A DNA stretch of 64,000 nt, taken from positions 186,001-250,000 of the forward strand of contig CALWBL010000001.1 in the NCBI GenBank assembly GCA_944376065.1, given 5' to 3'. Position numbers and translations under genes: made by a program. Below, one piece after another: positions 51,725 through 60,807 of this stretch (positions within the stretch are counted from its first letter, which is position 1; the number at the start of each line of letters is the position of its first letter). The stretch comes from an uncultured Butyricicoccus sp. (GTDB taxonomy: Bacteria > Bacillota > Clostridia > Oscillospirales > Butyricicoccaceae). The notes beneath the pieces are model-generated. The model made no database searches, was not told the DNA's origin, and was given only the letters and a program-made list of their open reading frames with translations.

Positions 51725-52702
51725 TTATATTGCTACTGTCTGCTGTGCCTCAAACAAACACTGATTAAGGTCTTTTTTCATTTCTAAACCTTCTTCAATA
51801 TCCATATCCACAATTTGATTATCCTGAAAAACAATAACACGATTTGTTTTGCCATCAATTAACGCCTTAACAGCAGCATAACCCATACGTGTAGCCATAA
51901 CTCTGTCCTGAGATGTAGGAGAACCGCCACGCTGGATATGTCCCAAGATTGTTACACGTGTATCAACGCCTGTGCTTTCATGGATTCTGTCTGCAACCTC
52001 TTGAGCTGAGCCATATCCTTCCGCAACAATAATAATATGGTGATTTCTGCCCTTTATTCTGCCTGCACGCATTTTCTCAATTACATCGGTTTCAAAATCA
52101 ATTTCACGTTCCGGCAAGAGTGTTGCAGTTGCACCAACTGCACAACCGACATTAAGCGCTAAATGACCCGCATGACGTCCCATTACCTCAACCACTGAGC
52201 AGCGTTCATGTGATTGCATTGTGTCACGAAGTTTATCTATGCACTCAATAGCGGTATTACAAGCGGTATCAAAACCAATGGTGTAATCTGAACAGCTAAT
52301 ATCATTATCAATAGTGCCTGGAACACCAATACATGGCACACCCTTTCTGCTAAGAGCCTGAGCACCTCTAAAGGTACCATCACCACCACAGCAGATAAGA
52401 CCATCAATTCCAAGATACTTACAGCTATCAGCAGCTTTTTGCAGGCCTTCCTCAGTTAGCATTTCCAGGCAACGGGCAGTATAAAGCATGGTACCACCTT
52501 TACGGATTATACCATCTACACTTCTTGCAGCCATTTCAGTGATATCCCCGTTCATAAGCCCGCTATATCCACGACGAATACCAAGAACAGAAATATCATA
52601 TGCAGATGCGGTACGAACAACTGCACGAATAAGTGCATTCATACCTGGAGCGTCACCACCACTTGTCAACACTCCAATGCGTCGAATTGTTTTCTTTTCC
52701 AT
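51725..52702 (-). CDS. pfkA: 6-phosphofructokinase
   Basis: A 325-residue ATP-dependent phosphofructokinase, the committed step of glycolysis. GVLTSGGDAPGMNALIRA, CGGDGTFRGAQAL, PGTIDNDI with the catalytic Asp, MGRHAGHLAL and LGHIQRGGSPTSQDR are all intact. Allosteric control by ADP/PEP is usual for the family. ATG 52702 is chosen because GGAGG is 10 bases upstream; the longer frame from 52753 would add 17 atypical residues. It follows dnaE by 68 bases, the same dnaE-pfkA order as in several clostridia and bacilli. Confidence 0.95.
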   Translation of the reverse strand: MEKKTIRRIGVLTSGGDAPGMNALIRAVVRTASAYDISVLGIRRGYSGLMNGDITEMAARSVDGIIRKGGTMLYTARCLEMLTEEGLQKAADSCKYLGIDGLICCGGDGTFRGAQALSRKGVPCIGVPGTIDNDISCSDYTIGFDTACNTAIECIDKLRDTMQSHERCSVVEVMGRHAGHLALNVGCAVGATATLLPEREIDFETDVIEKMRAGRIKGRNHHIIIVAEGYGSAQEVADRIHESTGVDTRVTILGHIQRGGSPTSQDRVMATRMGYAAVKALIDGKTNRVIVFQDNQIVDMDIEEGLEMKKDLNQCLFEAQQTVAI

Positions 52703-52770
52703 TTTGTTATGACCTCCGTTTCCGACTATGTACCAGAGTTTTATATTTTTCACAGTCGAAGTGTACAGTT

Positions 52771-55700
52771 CTATTTCATTATAACACTATCCTCACCAAG
52801 AATAAACCTTAACTTTTTCACTATTTGCAAATCGTTATTTATCCACATTGAGCGTGGAGAAAGCAGCTTTTTTTTGCTATTTTCGTCATAAAACACAACA
52901 GGAATATTTCCTCTTTGGCTTTTTTTCAGAATTTCTTTCACGGCATTTGCATCTTCTGAGTCCATACCATTAACTTTAACATATAATCTTTGAGATATAT
53001 TTTCAGCCGCTTGTTTTGCTGTGAACTGTGATGAATTTTGTGATTTATTCATTTCAAGCTGCTCTATCTGCTGATTTGTTAATGGATATATATTTGATAC
53101 TATAATTTTAGGAGTATCTTCTTCTCTGGCATCTATCTTGCCTTCAATTAAAACGGCTGTATCTTCTTTTATATATGCTGATGACTGCTGGAGTACACTA
53201 GGAAATACAACAAGCTCCAATCCACCTGTCATATCCTCTACATTGACATAAGCCATTAGCTGACCATTTTTTGTGCTTCGGCTTCTCGACTTTGTAATAA
53301 CAGATGCAAGCCTAACCTGCATACCATCTTTAAAATATGGATTTTGTGTTTCGCCTTTTAAATCATCTATAACGTGACGGATTGTGCTTGCATTTGCACG
53401 AATTGCAAGTTCTTTATATTCGTCCATGGGGTGACCGGAAAGATAAAGACCTGTTATTTCTTTTTCCATTGATAAAAGCTCTGATTTCTTTATCTCTGGT
53501 ATATTAGGCATGGTTATTTCTGACATATTTTGTGTGTTATCAAAATCGCCGCCCATACCAAATAAATCAAGCTGACCTTCAATATTCTTTCTCCGACTTT
53601 GTGCAACTGAATCAATAACACTTTCAAAAACCTTTAAAAGCTGACTACGTTTTACATTCATTGAATCGAATGCTCCCGCTTTTATTAAACTTTCAACTGC
53701 TCGTTTATTAAGGTCTTTACTATACATTCTATCAATAAAGTCAGAAAAAGATTTAAAACTGCCCTTTTGCTCTCGCTCATTTACAAGCTGTTTCATGAAT
53801 CCTCTGCCAACATTTTTTATAGCAGCTAAACCAAAATGAATATTGCCATTTGCTACCGAGAAACCATCATCAGATTGGTTTACATCGGGTGGTAAAACCT
53901 TTATACCCATTTCACGGGCAGCCATTATATATTCTGCAATCTTATCAGATGAATCAAGCACAGATGTTAAAAGTGCTGCCATATATTCACATGGATAATG
54001 ACATTTTAGATAAGCCGTTCTATAAGATACAACTGCATAACAAACTGCATGTGCTTTGTTAAATGCATAGTTTGCAAAGTCAAGTATTTCATCAAATATA
54101 GACGCTGCCACATTTTCGGGTACCCCACGCTTTATAGCACCATCAATATCTAGTTCTTCATTGCCATGAATAAAGTTTACACGTTCTTTTTCCAGCTCTT
54201 TGTACTTCTTTTTACTCATTGCACGACGAACCATATCCGCTTTGCCAAGCGAATATCCTGCAAGCGACTGGAAAACCTGCATTACCTGTTCCTGATATAC
54301 CATGCAGCCATATGTTACAGATAAGATAGGCTCTAATAATGGGTGTTTGTATTTAACCCTTGATGGGTCATGCTTACAAGCGATATACTGCGGAATATAC
54401 TGCATAGGACCAGGACGGTAAAGTGCAACAACCGCGGTTATATCTTCTATTGAATGTGGTTTTAATCCTGTAACGACATTTGTAATACCTGCTGATTCAA
54501 GCTGGAAAACTCCCATTGTTTTTCCTTGTGCAAGCATTGTATAAGTTTCATCATCATCTGTTGAAACCTTTTCAATGGAGAAATCTGGTGTATGCTTGCG
54601 AATTAACTTCTCAGCATCTGCAATAACAGTTAGGTTTCTAAGACCCAAAAAGTCCATTTTAAGAAGCCCTAGTTCCTCAAGCGTTACCATTGTAAACTGA
54701 GTTACTATTTGCTCATCATTTCTAGCAAGCGGAACATAAGTATCAACCGGTTCTTTTGTGATAACAACACCTGCTGCATGAGTTGAAGCATGGCGTGGCA
54801 TACCCTCGAGCTTCCTTGCCGTATCAATAAGAGTTTGAACATTCTTATTACCATCATACATTGCTTTAAGCTCTGGATTTACCTTTAAAGCCTTATCAAT
54901 TGTTATATGAAGTTCATTTGGAACCTGCTTTGCAACCGCATCGGTTTCTTGATATGTCATGCTGAGTGCTCTGCCTACATCTCTTATTGCACCTCTTGCA
55001 GCCATTGTACCAAAGGTTACAATCTGAGCCACATGGTCTTTTCCATATTTTTCAGTCACATATTCAATAACCTCTGGTCTGCGAATGTAGCAAAAATCTA
55101 TATCTATATCGGGCATAGACACACGCTCTGGATTTAAAAATCTTTCAAAATATAGTGAATATGCTATTGGGTCTAAATCTGTTATTCCCAAACAATAAGA
55201 AACAATAGAACCCGCTGCTGAACCACGCCCAGGACCTACTGGTATATCATTATTTTTTGCATAAGCTATAAAATCAGATACAATCAAAAAGTAGTCCACA
55301 AAGCCCATTTGTGAAATCATATCAAGCTCATACTGTAAACGCTTTTTAACTGTGCCATCATCATTTGGATAACGCTCTTTGAAACCATCATCACACAGCT
55401 TTTGCAAATATTCTTTGGCTGTATACCCTTGTGGAACATCAAACACTGGCAAATGATATTTACCAAACTCAAAATCCACCTTACAACGCTCAGCAATTTT
55501 CACACTATTATCAAGAGCTTCTGGGTGATTCGGGAAAAGCTCCTCCATCTCTTTGCGGCTTTTTATATAAAACTCATCAGTTTCAAATTTCATGCGTGTA
55601 GGGTCATCGACTGTCTTACCCATCTGAATTGCCATAAGCACATCTTGAGTTTTAGCATCTTCTCTTGTTATATAATGTGCATCATTGGTAGCTACAAGCG

Positions 55701-56298
55701 GTATACCTGTTTCTTCAGCTATATGGAAAATTGCTCTATTTACATCTCTTTGTTTATCTATACCATGGTCTTGGATTTCAAGAAAGAAATTTCCCTTTCC
55801 AAAAATACGCTCAAATTCCAGTGCAGATTCCTTTGCACCATCATAGTCACCATTAATAATCTTATTTGGTATATCACCCGCAAGGCAAGCCGAAAGGCAT
55901 ATAAGTCCCTCATGATGCTTTTCAAGCAGCTCCATGTCTACACGAGGCTTGACATAAAACCCTTCTGAAAATGATAGGCTTACCATATGTATGAGATTTT
56001 TATATCCCTGCATATTTTCGCAAAGCAAAATCAAATGACGATGCCATTGACCATTTGTATAATTCTTATCAAAGCGTGATTTAGGTGCAACATAAACTTC
56101 ACAGCCAATAATAGGGTGAATCCCCTTTGCTTTAGCTGCACGATAAAAATCAACAGCGCCATACATAACTCCATGGTCAGTTATTGCAACTGCTGGCTGC
56201 TCAAGCTCCTTAACTCTATCCATAAGTTCGTTTATTTTACAAGCGCCATCTAAAAGGCTATATTCACTATGAACATGAAGATGTGCAAATGAACTCAT
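52771..56298 (-). CDS. dnaE: DNA polymerase III alpha subunit
   Basis: A 1175-residue replicative polymerase of the DnaE type. It starts with a PHP domain (HLHVHSEYSLLDGA), has the polymerase acidic motif PDIDIDFC and the GPGRGSAAGSIVSY loop, the fingers region with YGCMVYQEQVMQV, a tandem helix-hairpin-helix region (NKRAVESLIKAGAFD) and a C-terminal OB-fold (GLELVVFPSVL). Clostridia usually also have PolC; that gene is not here. It overlaps nothing but starts only 1 base after the whiA stop, so whiA and dnaE are coupled. Confidence 0.95.
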   Translation of the reverse strand: MSSFAHLHVHSEYSLLDGACKINELMDRVKELEQPAVAITDHGVMYGAVDFYRAAKAKGIHPIIGCEVYVAPKSRFDKNYTNGQWHRHLILLCENMQGYKNLIHMVSLSFSEGFYVKPRVDMELLEKHHEGLICLSACLAGDIPNKIINGDYDGAKESALEFERIFGKGNFFLEIQDHGIDKQRDVNRAIFHIAEETGIPLVATNDAHYITREDAKTQDVLMAIQMGKTVDDPTRMKFETDEFYIKSRKEMEELFPNHPEALDNSVKIAERCKVDFEFGKYHLPVFDVPQGYTAKEYLQKLCDDGFKERYPNDDGTVKKRLQYELDMISQMGFVDYFLIVSDFIAYAKNNDIPVGPGRGSAAGSIVSYCLGITDLDPIAYSLYFERFLNPERVSMPDIDIDFCYIRRPEVIEYVTEKYGKDHVAQIVTFGTMAARGAIRDVGRALSMTYQETDAVAKQVPNELHITIDKALKVNPELKAMYDGNKNVQTLIDTARKLEGMPRHASTHAAGVVITKEPVDTYVPLARNDEQIVTQFTMVTLEELGLLKMDFLGLRNLTVIADAEKLIRKHTPDFSIEKVSTDDDETYTMLAQGKTMGVFQLESAGITNVVTGLKPHSIEDITAVVALYRPGPMQYIPQYIACKHDPSRVKYKHPLLEPILSVTYGCMVYQEQVMQVFQSLAGYSLGKADMVRRAMSKKKYKELEKERVNFIHGNEELDIDGAIKRGVPENVAASIFDEILDFANYAFNKAHAVCYAVVSYRTAYLKCHYPCEYMAALLTSVLDSSDKIAEYIMAAREMGIKVLPPDVNQSDDGFSVANGNIHFGLAAIKNVGRGFMKQLVNEREQKGSFKSFSDFIDRMYSKDLNKRAVESLIKAGAFDSMNVKRSQLLKVFESVIDSVAQSRRKNIEGQLDLFGMGGDFDNTQNMSEITMPNIPEIKKSELLSMEKEITGLYLSGHPMDEYKELAIRANASTIRHVIDDLKGETQNPYFKDGMQVRLASVITKSRSRSTKNGQLMAYVNVEDMTGGLELVVFPSVLQQSSAYIKEDTAVLIEGKIDAREEDTPKIIVSNIYPLTNQQIEQLEMNKSQNSSQFTAKQAAENISQRLYVKVNGMDSEDANAVKEILKKSQRGNIPVVFYDENSKKKLLSPRSMWINNDLQIVKKLRFILGEDSVIMK

Positions 56299-56299
56299 A

Positions 56300-57229
56300 T
56301 TACTCCTTTCCCGCCTGACTTTGCTCCAGGCGCTGTGTAATCTGCATGATTTTTCGCAATCTATGACTAAGACCTGATTTAGTCATGGGTGATTGAAACA
56401 TCTCTGCAAGTTCAGCAAGGCTTGATGCTGGATTTGCGACTCTTAAATCCACTGTTTCACGTAAATTTTCGGGGAAAATTTCAATTCCTCCAATTAAAAG
56501 AGCCTTTTCAATCGCTGCAATTTGTTTTGCTGATGCATCTGTTGTTTTTACAAGATTTGATGTTTCACAGTTTACCTGTCTATTTATATTATTTCTAAGA
56601 TTTTTCTCAACTTTTGCCTCCATAATCTCCATTGCAGATAGTGATGCACCCATACGGGTTAAAAAATCTTCTATGGAGGCTGTGTCCTTAAAATAAATAA
56701 TACCTGTCGTCTGTCTGGAAAGCATTTTAGGTGACATTCCAAGGTCAAGCATTAAGCTAATAACCTGTCTGCAAAGTGTCATATGGCTGCATTTTATTTC
56801 AAGATGACTTTTTTTATCTGGTGGTGCTACTGAACCGCTTATAAGAAAAATACCACGCAAAAAAGCTGCTGCACAACAATCCTGCTCAACCATATTTCGA
56901 TTTAATGGATAGCTTATATATGGCTTTGCATCATATCCAAATGTTGTCATAATTTTTTCTATCAGTCTACTGTCATCTATTTGCAAAACAAGTCTATGAC
57001 CTATATTTTGCACTTCAAGCTGCACACCTAAAACCTTTTCTATGAGCATAGATGCACGCTTTGCAACACTTGCAAGCTCAGTTCTTATACGTATTTGCTT
57101 TAAATTAAATATATTTGCATAAAGAACCATTCCATAAAGCTCTGCAACTGCACAGCAATTTCTATTTATTGGCACTCTGCAAAGCTCATCTTTTGTTTTC
57201 ATTGAAAATGATATGTTTTGTTTATCCAC
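56300..57229 (-). CDS. whiA: WhiA, cell-division regulator
   Basis: A 309-residue protein with an N-terminal LAGLIDADG-like fold (AAAFLRGIFLISGSV, SHLEIKCSHMTLCR) and a C-terminal helix-turn-helix (RVANPASSLAELAEMF, GLSHRLRKI). WhiA binds DNA and affects division and chromosome segregation. A GTG at 57229 is chosen as start: it follows AGGGA and gives VDKQNISFSMKTKDELC, matching the family N-terminus. It overlaps rapZ by 8 bp. The rapZ-whiA order is conserved in Firmicutes; the usual yvcK between them is missing. Confidence 0.9.
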   Translation of the reverse strand: MDKQNISFSMKTKDELCRVPINRNCCAVAELYGMVLYANIFNLKQIRIRTELASVAKRASMLIEKVLGVQLEVQNIGHRLVLQIDDSRLIEKIMTTFGYDAKPYISYPLNRNMVEQDCCAAAFLRGIFLISGSVAPPDKKSHLEIKCSHMTLCRQVISLMLDLGMSPKMLSRQTTGIIYFKDTASIEDFLTRMGASLSAMEIMEAKVEKNLRNNINRQVNCETSNLVKTTDASAKQIAAIEKALLIGGIEIFPENLRETVDLRVANPASSLAELAEMFQSPMTKSGLSHRLRKIMQITQRLEQSQAGKE

Positions 57230-58082
57230 GCTGATAATCCCTATGAACACAACTTGCATTACCGCCATTTTTGTTTATATGCTCTGCTAAAGCCTCGGTT
57301 ATTGCAACCGAGCGATGTTTGCCACCTGTACAGCCTATACATATGACAAGTGCTGCCTTACCTTCTTTAGTGTATTTAGGCAGTAAAAAGTCCATAAGCC
57401 CTGTTAAATGTTTCATAAGTTCTTCTGCTGTACCGTCTTGGAAAACATAATCACGCACACAAGCCTCTGTGCCATTATGTTCTCTAAGGCTGATTTCATA
57501 ATATGGGTTTGGTAGAAATCTCACATCAAATACTAAATCAGCATCTGTTGGTATGCCATATTTAAATCCAAAAGACTGAACTGTAACCTGCATAATATTA
57601 TCTTTTTCGTTTTGTGAAAAGATTTGTATCAGACGCTCACGTAGGTCTGTTGCTGAAAATCGAGTTGTATCAACAATATAATCAGCATGACTTCTAATAG
57701 ATTTTAATAATTGACGTTCTTTTTCTATTGCCTCAGTCATGCTTACATTACGTTTCATAAGAGGGTGCTTTCTTCGTGTTTCCTTGTAACGTCTAATAAG
57801 TGTCTGGGTATCAGTATCAAGAAATAAAATTCTGCAATCACAACCCATATTTTTAATGCTGTCTAATGATGCAAAAAGCTGTTCAAAATCTATACCTGCA
57901 CGAACATCAGTTACAAGTGCCACACGTTCATAACGCTCCGTTGCTGCATAGCAAACTTCTGCAAACTGAGGGATAAGAGAAATTGGCAGATTATCCACGC
58001 AGTAATAACCTAAATCTTCCAGCGCTGCAACTGCACGGCTTTTGCCTGCACCACTCATTCCAGAAACAATTAAAAAATGCAC
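57222..58082 (-). CDS. rapZ: RapZ/YvcJ RNase adapter, nucleotide-binding protein
   Basis: A 286-residue GTP/ATP-binding protein. Walker A GMSGAGKSRA is near the N-terminus, YYCVDNLPISLIP follows, and the C-terminal part has DLVFDVRFLPNPYY and CIGCTGGKHRSVAI. RapZ controls amino-sugar metabolism via small RNAs in enteric bacteria; YvcJ in Bacillus affects competence. A GTG at 58082 is chosen because AAGGAGG is 7 bases upstream; a GTG 24 bases earlier would place that SD inside the coding region. It follows murB and precedes whiA. Confidence 0.92.
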   Translation of the reverse strand: MHFLIVSGMSGAGKSRAVAALEDLGYYCVDNLPISLIPQFAEVCYAATERYERVALVTDVRAGIDFEQLFASLDSIKNMGCDCRILFLDTDTQTLIRRYKETRRKHPLMKRNVSMTEAIEKERQLLKSIRSHADYIVDTTRFSATDLRERLIQIFSQNEKDNIMQVTVQSFGFKYGIPTDADLVFDVRFLPNPYYEISLREHNGTEACVRDYVFQDGTAEELMKHLTGLMDFLLPKYTKEGKAALVICIGCTGGKHRSVAITEALAEHINKNGGNASCVHRDYQRG

Positions 58083-58098
58083 TTTTTTACCTCCTTTT

Positions 58099-59010
58099 TC
58101 AATCACCTAATATACGCACTTCACATTCCAGCTCAACATTAAACTGATTTTTAACCGTTTGCTGAATGTGTCCAATAAGACCTGCTACATCTTGACAAGT
58201 TGCATTTCCTATATTTACAACAAAACCCGCATGTTTTTCAGAAACCATAGCACCACCCATTCTAGCACCTTTTAAACCTGCATCTTCTATAAGTTTGCCT
58301 GCAAAATGACCTTGTGGACGTTTAAAAGTGCTGCCAGCACTTGGATAATTTAATGGCTGCTTATTTCTGCGTCTTTGAGCAAAATCGTCCATTTTATCTT
58401 TAATATCTTGCTGATTCGCCGGTTTTAATACAAATTCAGTCTGAATAATAATCCAATCTGGATGATGTTTAAAAATACTGTTTCGATAAGCAAATCGATG
58501 TTCTATATTTGTTATTCTTCGGCTGTTACCCTCTTCGTCCATAAATACAGACTGCACAACCAAGTCAGAAAGCTGACCATCATAAGCACCCGCATTCATA
58601 AAAACACCGCCACCAACCGTTCCTGGAATACCTGCTGCAAATTCTGCGCCAGTGAGCCCTGAATTATAAGCAGCTCTTGCAAGTTGAGCCATAGTTGCAC
58701 CAGCATCTGCAATAATTCTGCTACCCTCTACTTTTATACCGCTGATACCGCAAGTGCAAAGCACCAAACCTTTTATGCCATTATCGGAAACAAGCAAATT
58801 TGAACCTCTGCCTATAACTGTAAGAGGCATCTGACATTCCTTTGCGGCTTGTAAAACGGTCATAAACGCTCCTATATTTCGTGGTTTTGCGAAAATTTCC
58901 GCATTGCCACCAACTTGAAAGGTTGTATGTTTACACATAGGTTCATTTTCAATTATTCCTGCCGTTTCATAGACAGATTTAATTTTCTCAAAAAAAAGTG
59001 GATACTTCAT
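58099..59010 (-). CDS. murB: UDP-N-acetylenolpyruvoylglucosamine reductase
   Basis: A 303-residue FAD enzyme of peptidoglycan precursor synthesis, type with the YPSAGSTFKRP loop (catalytic Ser). HTTFQVGGNAEIFAKP, IGRGSNLLVSD, GIPGTVGGGVFMNAGAYDG and GLKGARMGGAMVSEKHAGF are typical. ATG 59010 is used; the reading frame is open for 47 more codons upstream but these look like noncoding sequence and the family length fits 303. The gene is followed by rapZ after 16 bases, the usual murB-rapZ-whiA arrangement in clostridia. Confidence 0.94.
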   Translation of the reverse strand: MKYPLFFEKIKSVYETAGIIENEPMCKHTTFQVGGNAEIFAKPRNIGAFMTVLQAAKECQMPLTVIGRGSNLLVSDNGIKGLVLCTCGISGIKVEGSRIIADAGATMAQLARAAYNSGLTGAEFAAGIPGTVGGGVFMNAGAYDGQLSDLVVQSVFMDEEGNSRRITNIEHRFAYRNSIFKHHPDWIIIQTEFVLKPANQQDIKDKMDDFAQRRRNKQPLNYPSAGSTFKRPQGHFAGKLIEDAGLKGARMGGAMVSEKHAGFVVNIGNATCQDVAGLIGHIQQTVKNQFNVELECEVRILGD

Positions 59011-59100
59011 TTTCTCACCATTAGAATCATAGTTTTTCAGTTTATAGTATAGCATATAAGAAAGCGTTAGCCAATATAGCAAATAAATAATGAAAACAAA

Positions 59101-59129
59101 CGAGGTTTTGGAGCTTGCTCCAAAACCTC
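59101..59129 (-). terminator. terminator after gpsA
   Basis: Perfect 13-bp stem GAGGTTTTGGAGC / GCTCCAAAACCTC with a 2-base apex, followed on the minus strand by GTTTGTTTTC. Confidence 0.8.
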
Positions 59130-59135
59130 TTCTAA

Positions 59136-60149
59136 TTATTTTGTAATCCAAACTTCTTCGCTTTCATGGGTTTTAGCTCTGCCCATCAGTGTAGAAATAG
59201 CATCTCTTGCGTTTCCATTTTCATAAAGCACATGATACATAGCCTGAACAATAGGCATTTCCACACCCATTTTTTTAGCAAGCATATGACCAGCTTCGGT
59301 GGCATAATAGCCTTCTACCACTGCTCCAACTTCTTCCATAGCCTGTTTAACCGTTTTGCCTTGGCCAATAAGAATACCTGCTCGGCGGTTTCTTGAGTGC
59401 ATTGAGCAACAAGTAACAATTAAATCACCCACACCAGATAAACCTGCAAACGTATCTTGCCTTGCACCAAGTTTTACACCAAGACGAGCAATTTCAGTAA
59501 GACCTCTGGTCATAAATGCAGCTTTAGAATTGTCTCCAAGACCTAATCCATCGGAAATACCCGCACCAAGCGCAATAATATTTTTAAATGCACCGCCAAG
59601 CTCCGCCCCGACAATATCAGGAGAAGTATAAACTCTAAATGTATCATTCATAAACACATCTTGTGTCATTTCTGCTGCTTTACGGCTTTCAGATGCCGCA
59701 ACAATAGCTGTTGGAATACCTCTTGACACTTCTTCTGCATGGGTTGGACCGGTAAGCGCAACAACCGGATTTTGACCTTTCATTGCCTTGCGAATAGTTT
59801 CAGAGAATCGGCAATAACCATGTTTTGCATCAAGTCCCTTTCCAACATTTATTACTGGAATATCTGCTGGTAAAACTTCCGCAAGTTGTTCCGCTGTTGC
59901 AGCAACTGCAAAACTGGGAACAGCAAGAACAACAAGCTCAGTATTCTTAGCCTCGTCCATAGAATTAACAATTTCAATATCATCTGGTAAAATTATACCA
60001 GGCAACAGCTTTTCATTTGTGCGTTCTCTTTGAAGACGTTTACATTCATCTGCTGAGAATGTCCACATAGTCACCGTATGACCATTTTTATGCAGGTTTA
60101 TTGCTAGAGCTGTACCCCAGCTACCACTGCCAAGAACAAAGATTTTCAT
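59136..60149 (-). CDS. gpsA: glycerol-3-phosphate dehydrogenase [NAD(P)+]
   Basis: A 337-residue enzyme that makes sn-glycerol-3-phosphate from dihydroxyacetone phosphate for phospholipids. The dinucleotide loop GSGSWGTALA starts at 7, LTGPTHAEEVSRG and the catalytic Lys in GGAFKNIIALGAGISDG follow, and GLSGVGDLIVTC completes the family set. It lies 10 bases after plsY, which uses its product, so the two make an acyl-glycerol-phosphate unit. No unusual residues seen. Confidence 0.96.
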   Translation of the reverse strand: MKIFVLGSGSWGTALAINLHKNGHTVTMWTFSADECKRLQRERTNEKLLPGIILPDDIEIVNSMDEAKNTELVVLAVPSFAVAATAEQLAEVLPADIPVINVGKGLDAKHGYCRFSETIRKAMKGQNPVVALTGPTHAEEVSRGIPTAIVAASESRKAAEMTQDVFMNDTFRVYTSPDIVGAELGGAFKNIIALGAGISDGLGLGDNSKAAFMTRGLTEIARLGVKLGARQDTFAGLSGVGDLIVTCCSMHSRNRRAGILIGQGKTVKQAMEEVGAVVEGYYATEAGHMLAKKMGVEMPIVQAMYHVLYENGNARDAISTLMGRAKTHESEEVWITK

Positions 60150-60159
60150 GTGTTAAACC

Positions 60160-60789
60160 TCATTTCTTCTTAGTATCCTTACTAATCTGTGGTTTTGAAC
60201 TAAAAGAAAATTTGTTTTCTGTGCCTTTACATATTCTTACTATATTTGAGCGATGCATAAATATTACAGCAAGTGACATACAGGCTGCAACGATTGTTGT
60301 CTTTGTGTCATGATAAAAACACCACATAGAAATTGGGAAACTAATCGCACCGATTATAGAGCCAAGCGACACCCATTTTGTTATTACAACTGCAATTACA
60401 AATAAAATAAAAGCAACTAAAAAAATTCTCCAGTCTAGGAATAATAGCATTGTTGCACCAACAAGCACACCTTTACCGCCCCGAAAACCGAAATAAACTG
60501 GAAATACATGACCAGCAATTACAAATATACCCGCTACAAGTTTTCCCATCATACCTTCGAGCATATTGCCGATTGCAAGAGCAATTGCAGCCTTTCCTAT
60601 ATCACCAACAAGCACAAGAGCTGTTTTCTTTGCACCCATTGTGCGATATGAATTTGTAAGACCTGCATTTCCACTGCCATAAGTACGAATATCTTGTCCA
60701 AGGGTTAATTTACATATTATAATTGCAAAGCTAAGAGAGCCAAGCAAATATGAAATCGCCGCAATAATTAAATAATTTGCTACCCCCAT
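60160..60789 (-). CDS. plsY: acyl-phosphate:glycerol-3-phosphate acyltransferase
   Basis: A 209-residue membrane enzyme with about five to six hydrophobic segments. The three catalytic loops are visible: GSGNAGLTNSYR, HVFPVYFGFRGGKGV and HRSNIVRICKGTENKF. PlsY transfers acyl groups from acyl-phosphate to glycerol-3-phosphate in phospholipid synthesis. It sits between der and gpsA, the common der-plsY-gpsA order of Firmicutes. The C-terminal 20 residues are polar and basic. Confidence 0.94.
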   Translation of the reverse strand: MGVANYLIIAAISYLLGSLSFAIIICKLTLGQDIRTYGSGNAGLTNSYRTMGAKKTALVLVGDIGKAAIALAIGNMLEGMMGKLVAGIFVIAGHVFPVYFGFRGGKGVLVGATMLLFLDWRIFLVAFILFVIAVVITKWVSLGSIIGAISFPISMWCFYHDTKTTIVAACMSLAVIFMHRSNIVRICKGTENKFSFSSKPQISKDTKKK

Positions 60790-60807
60790 TATTCCACTCC
60801 TTTATAT

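Noticed and set aside
55402..55968. 188-codon plus-strand frame
   Set aside because: It is antisense to dnaE and composed of residues typical for antisense AT-rich coding DNA; no SD.
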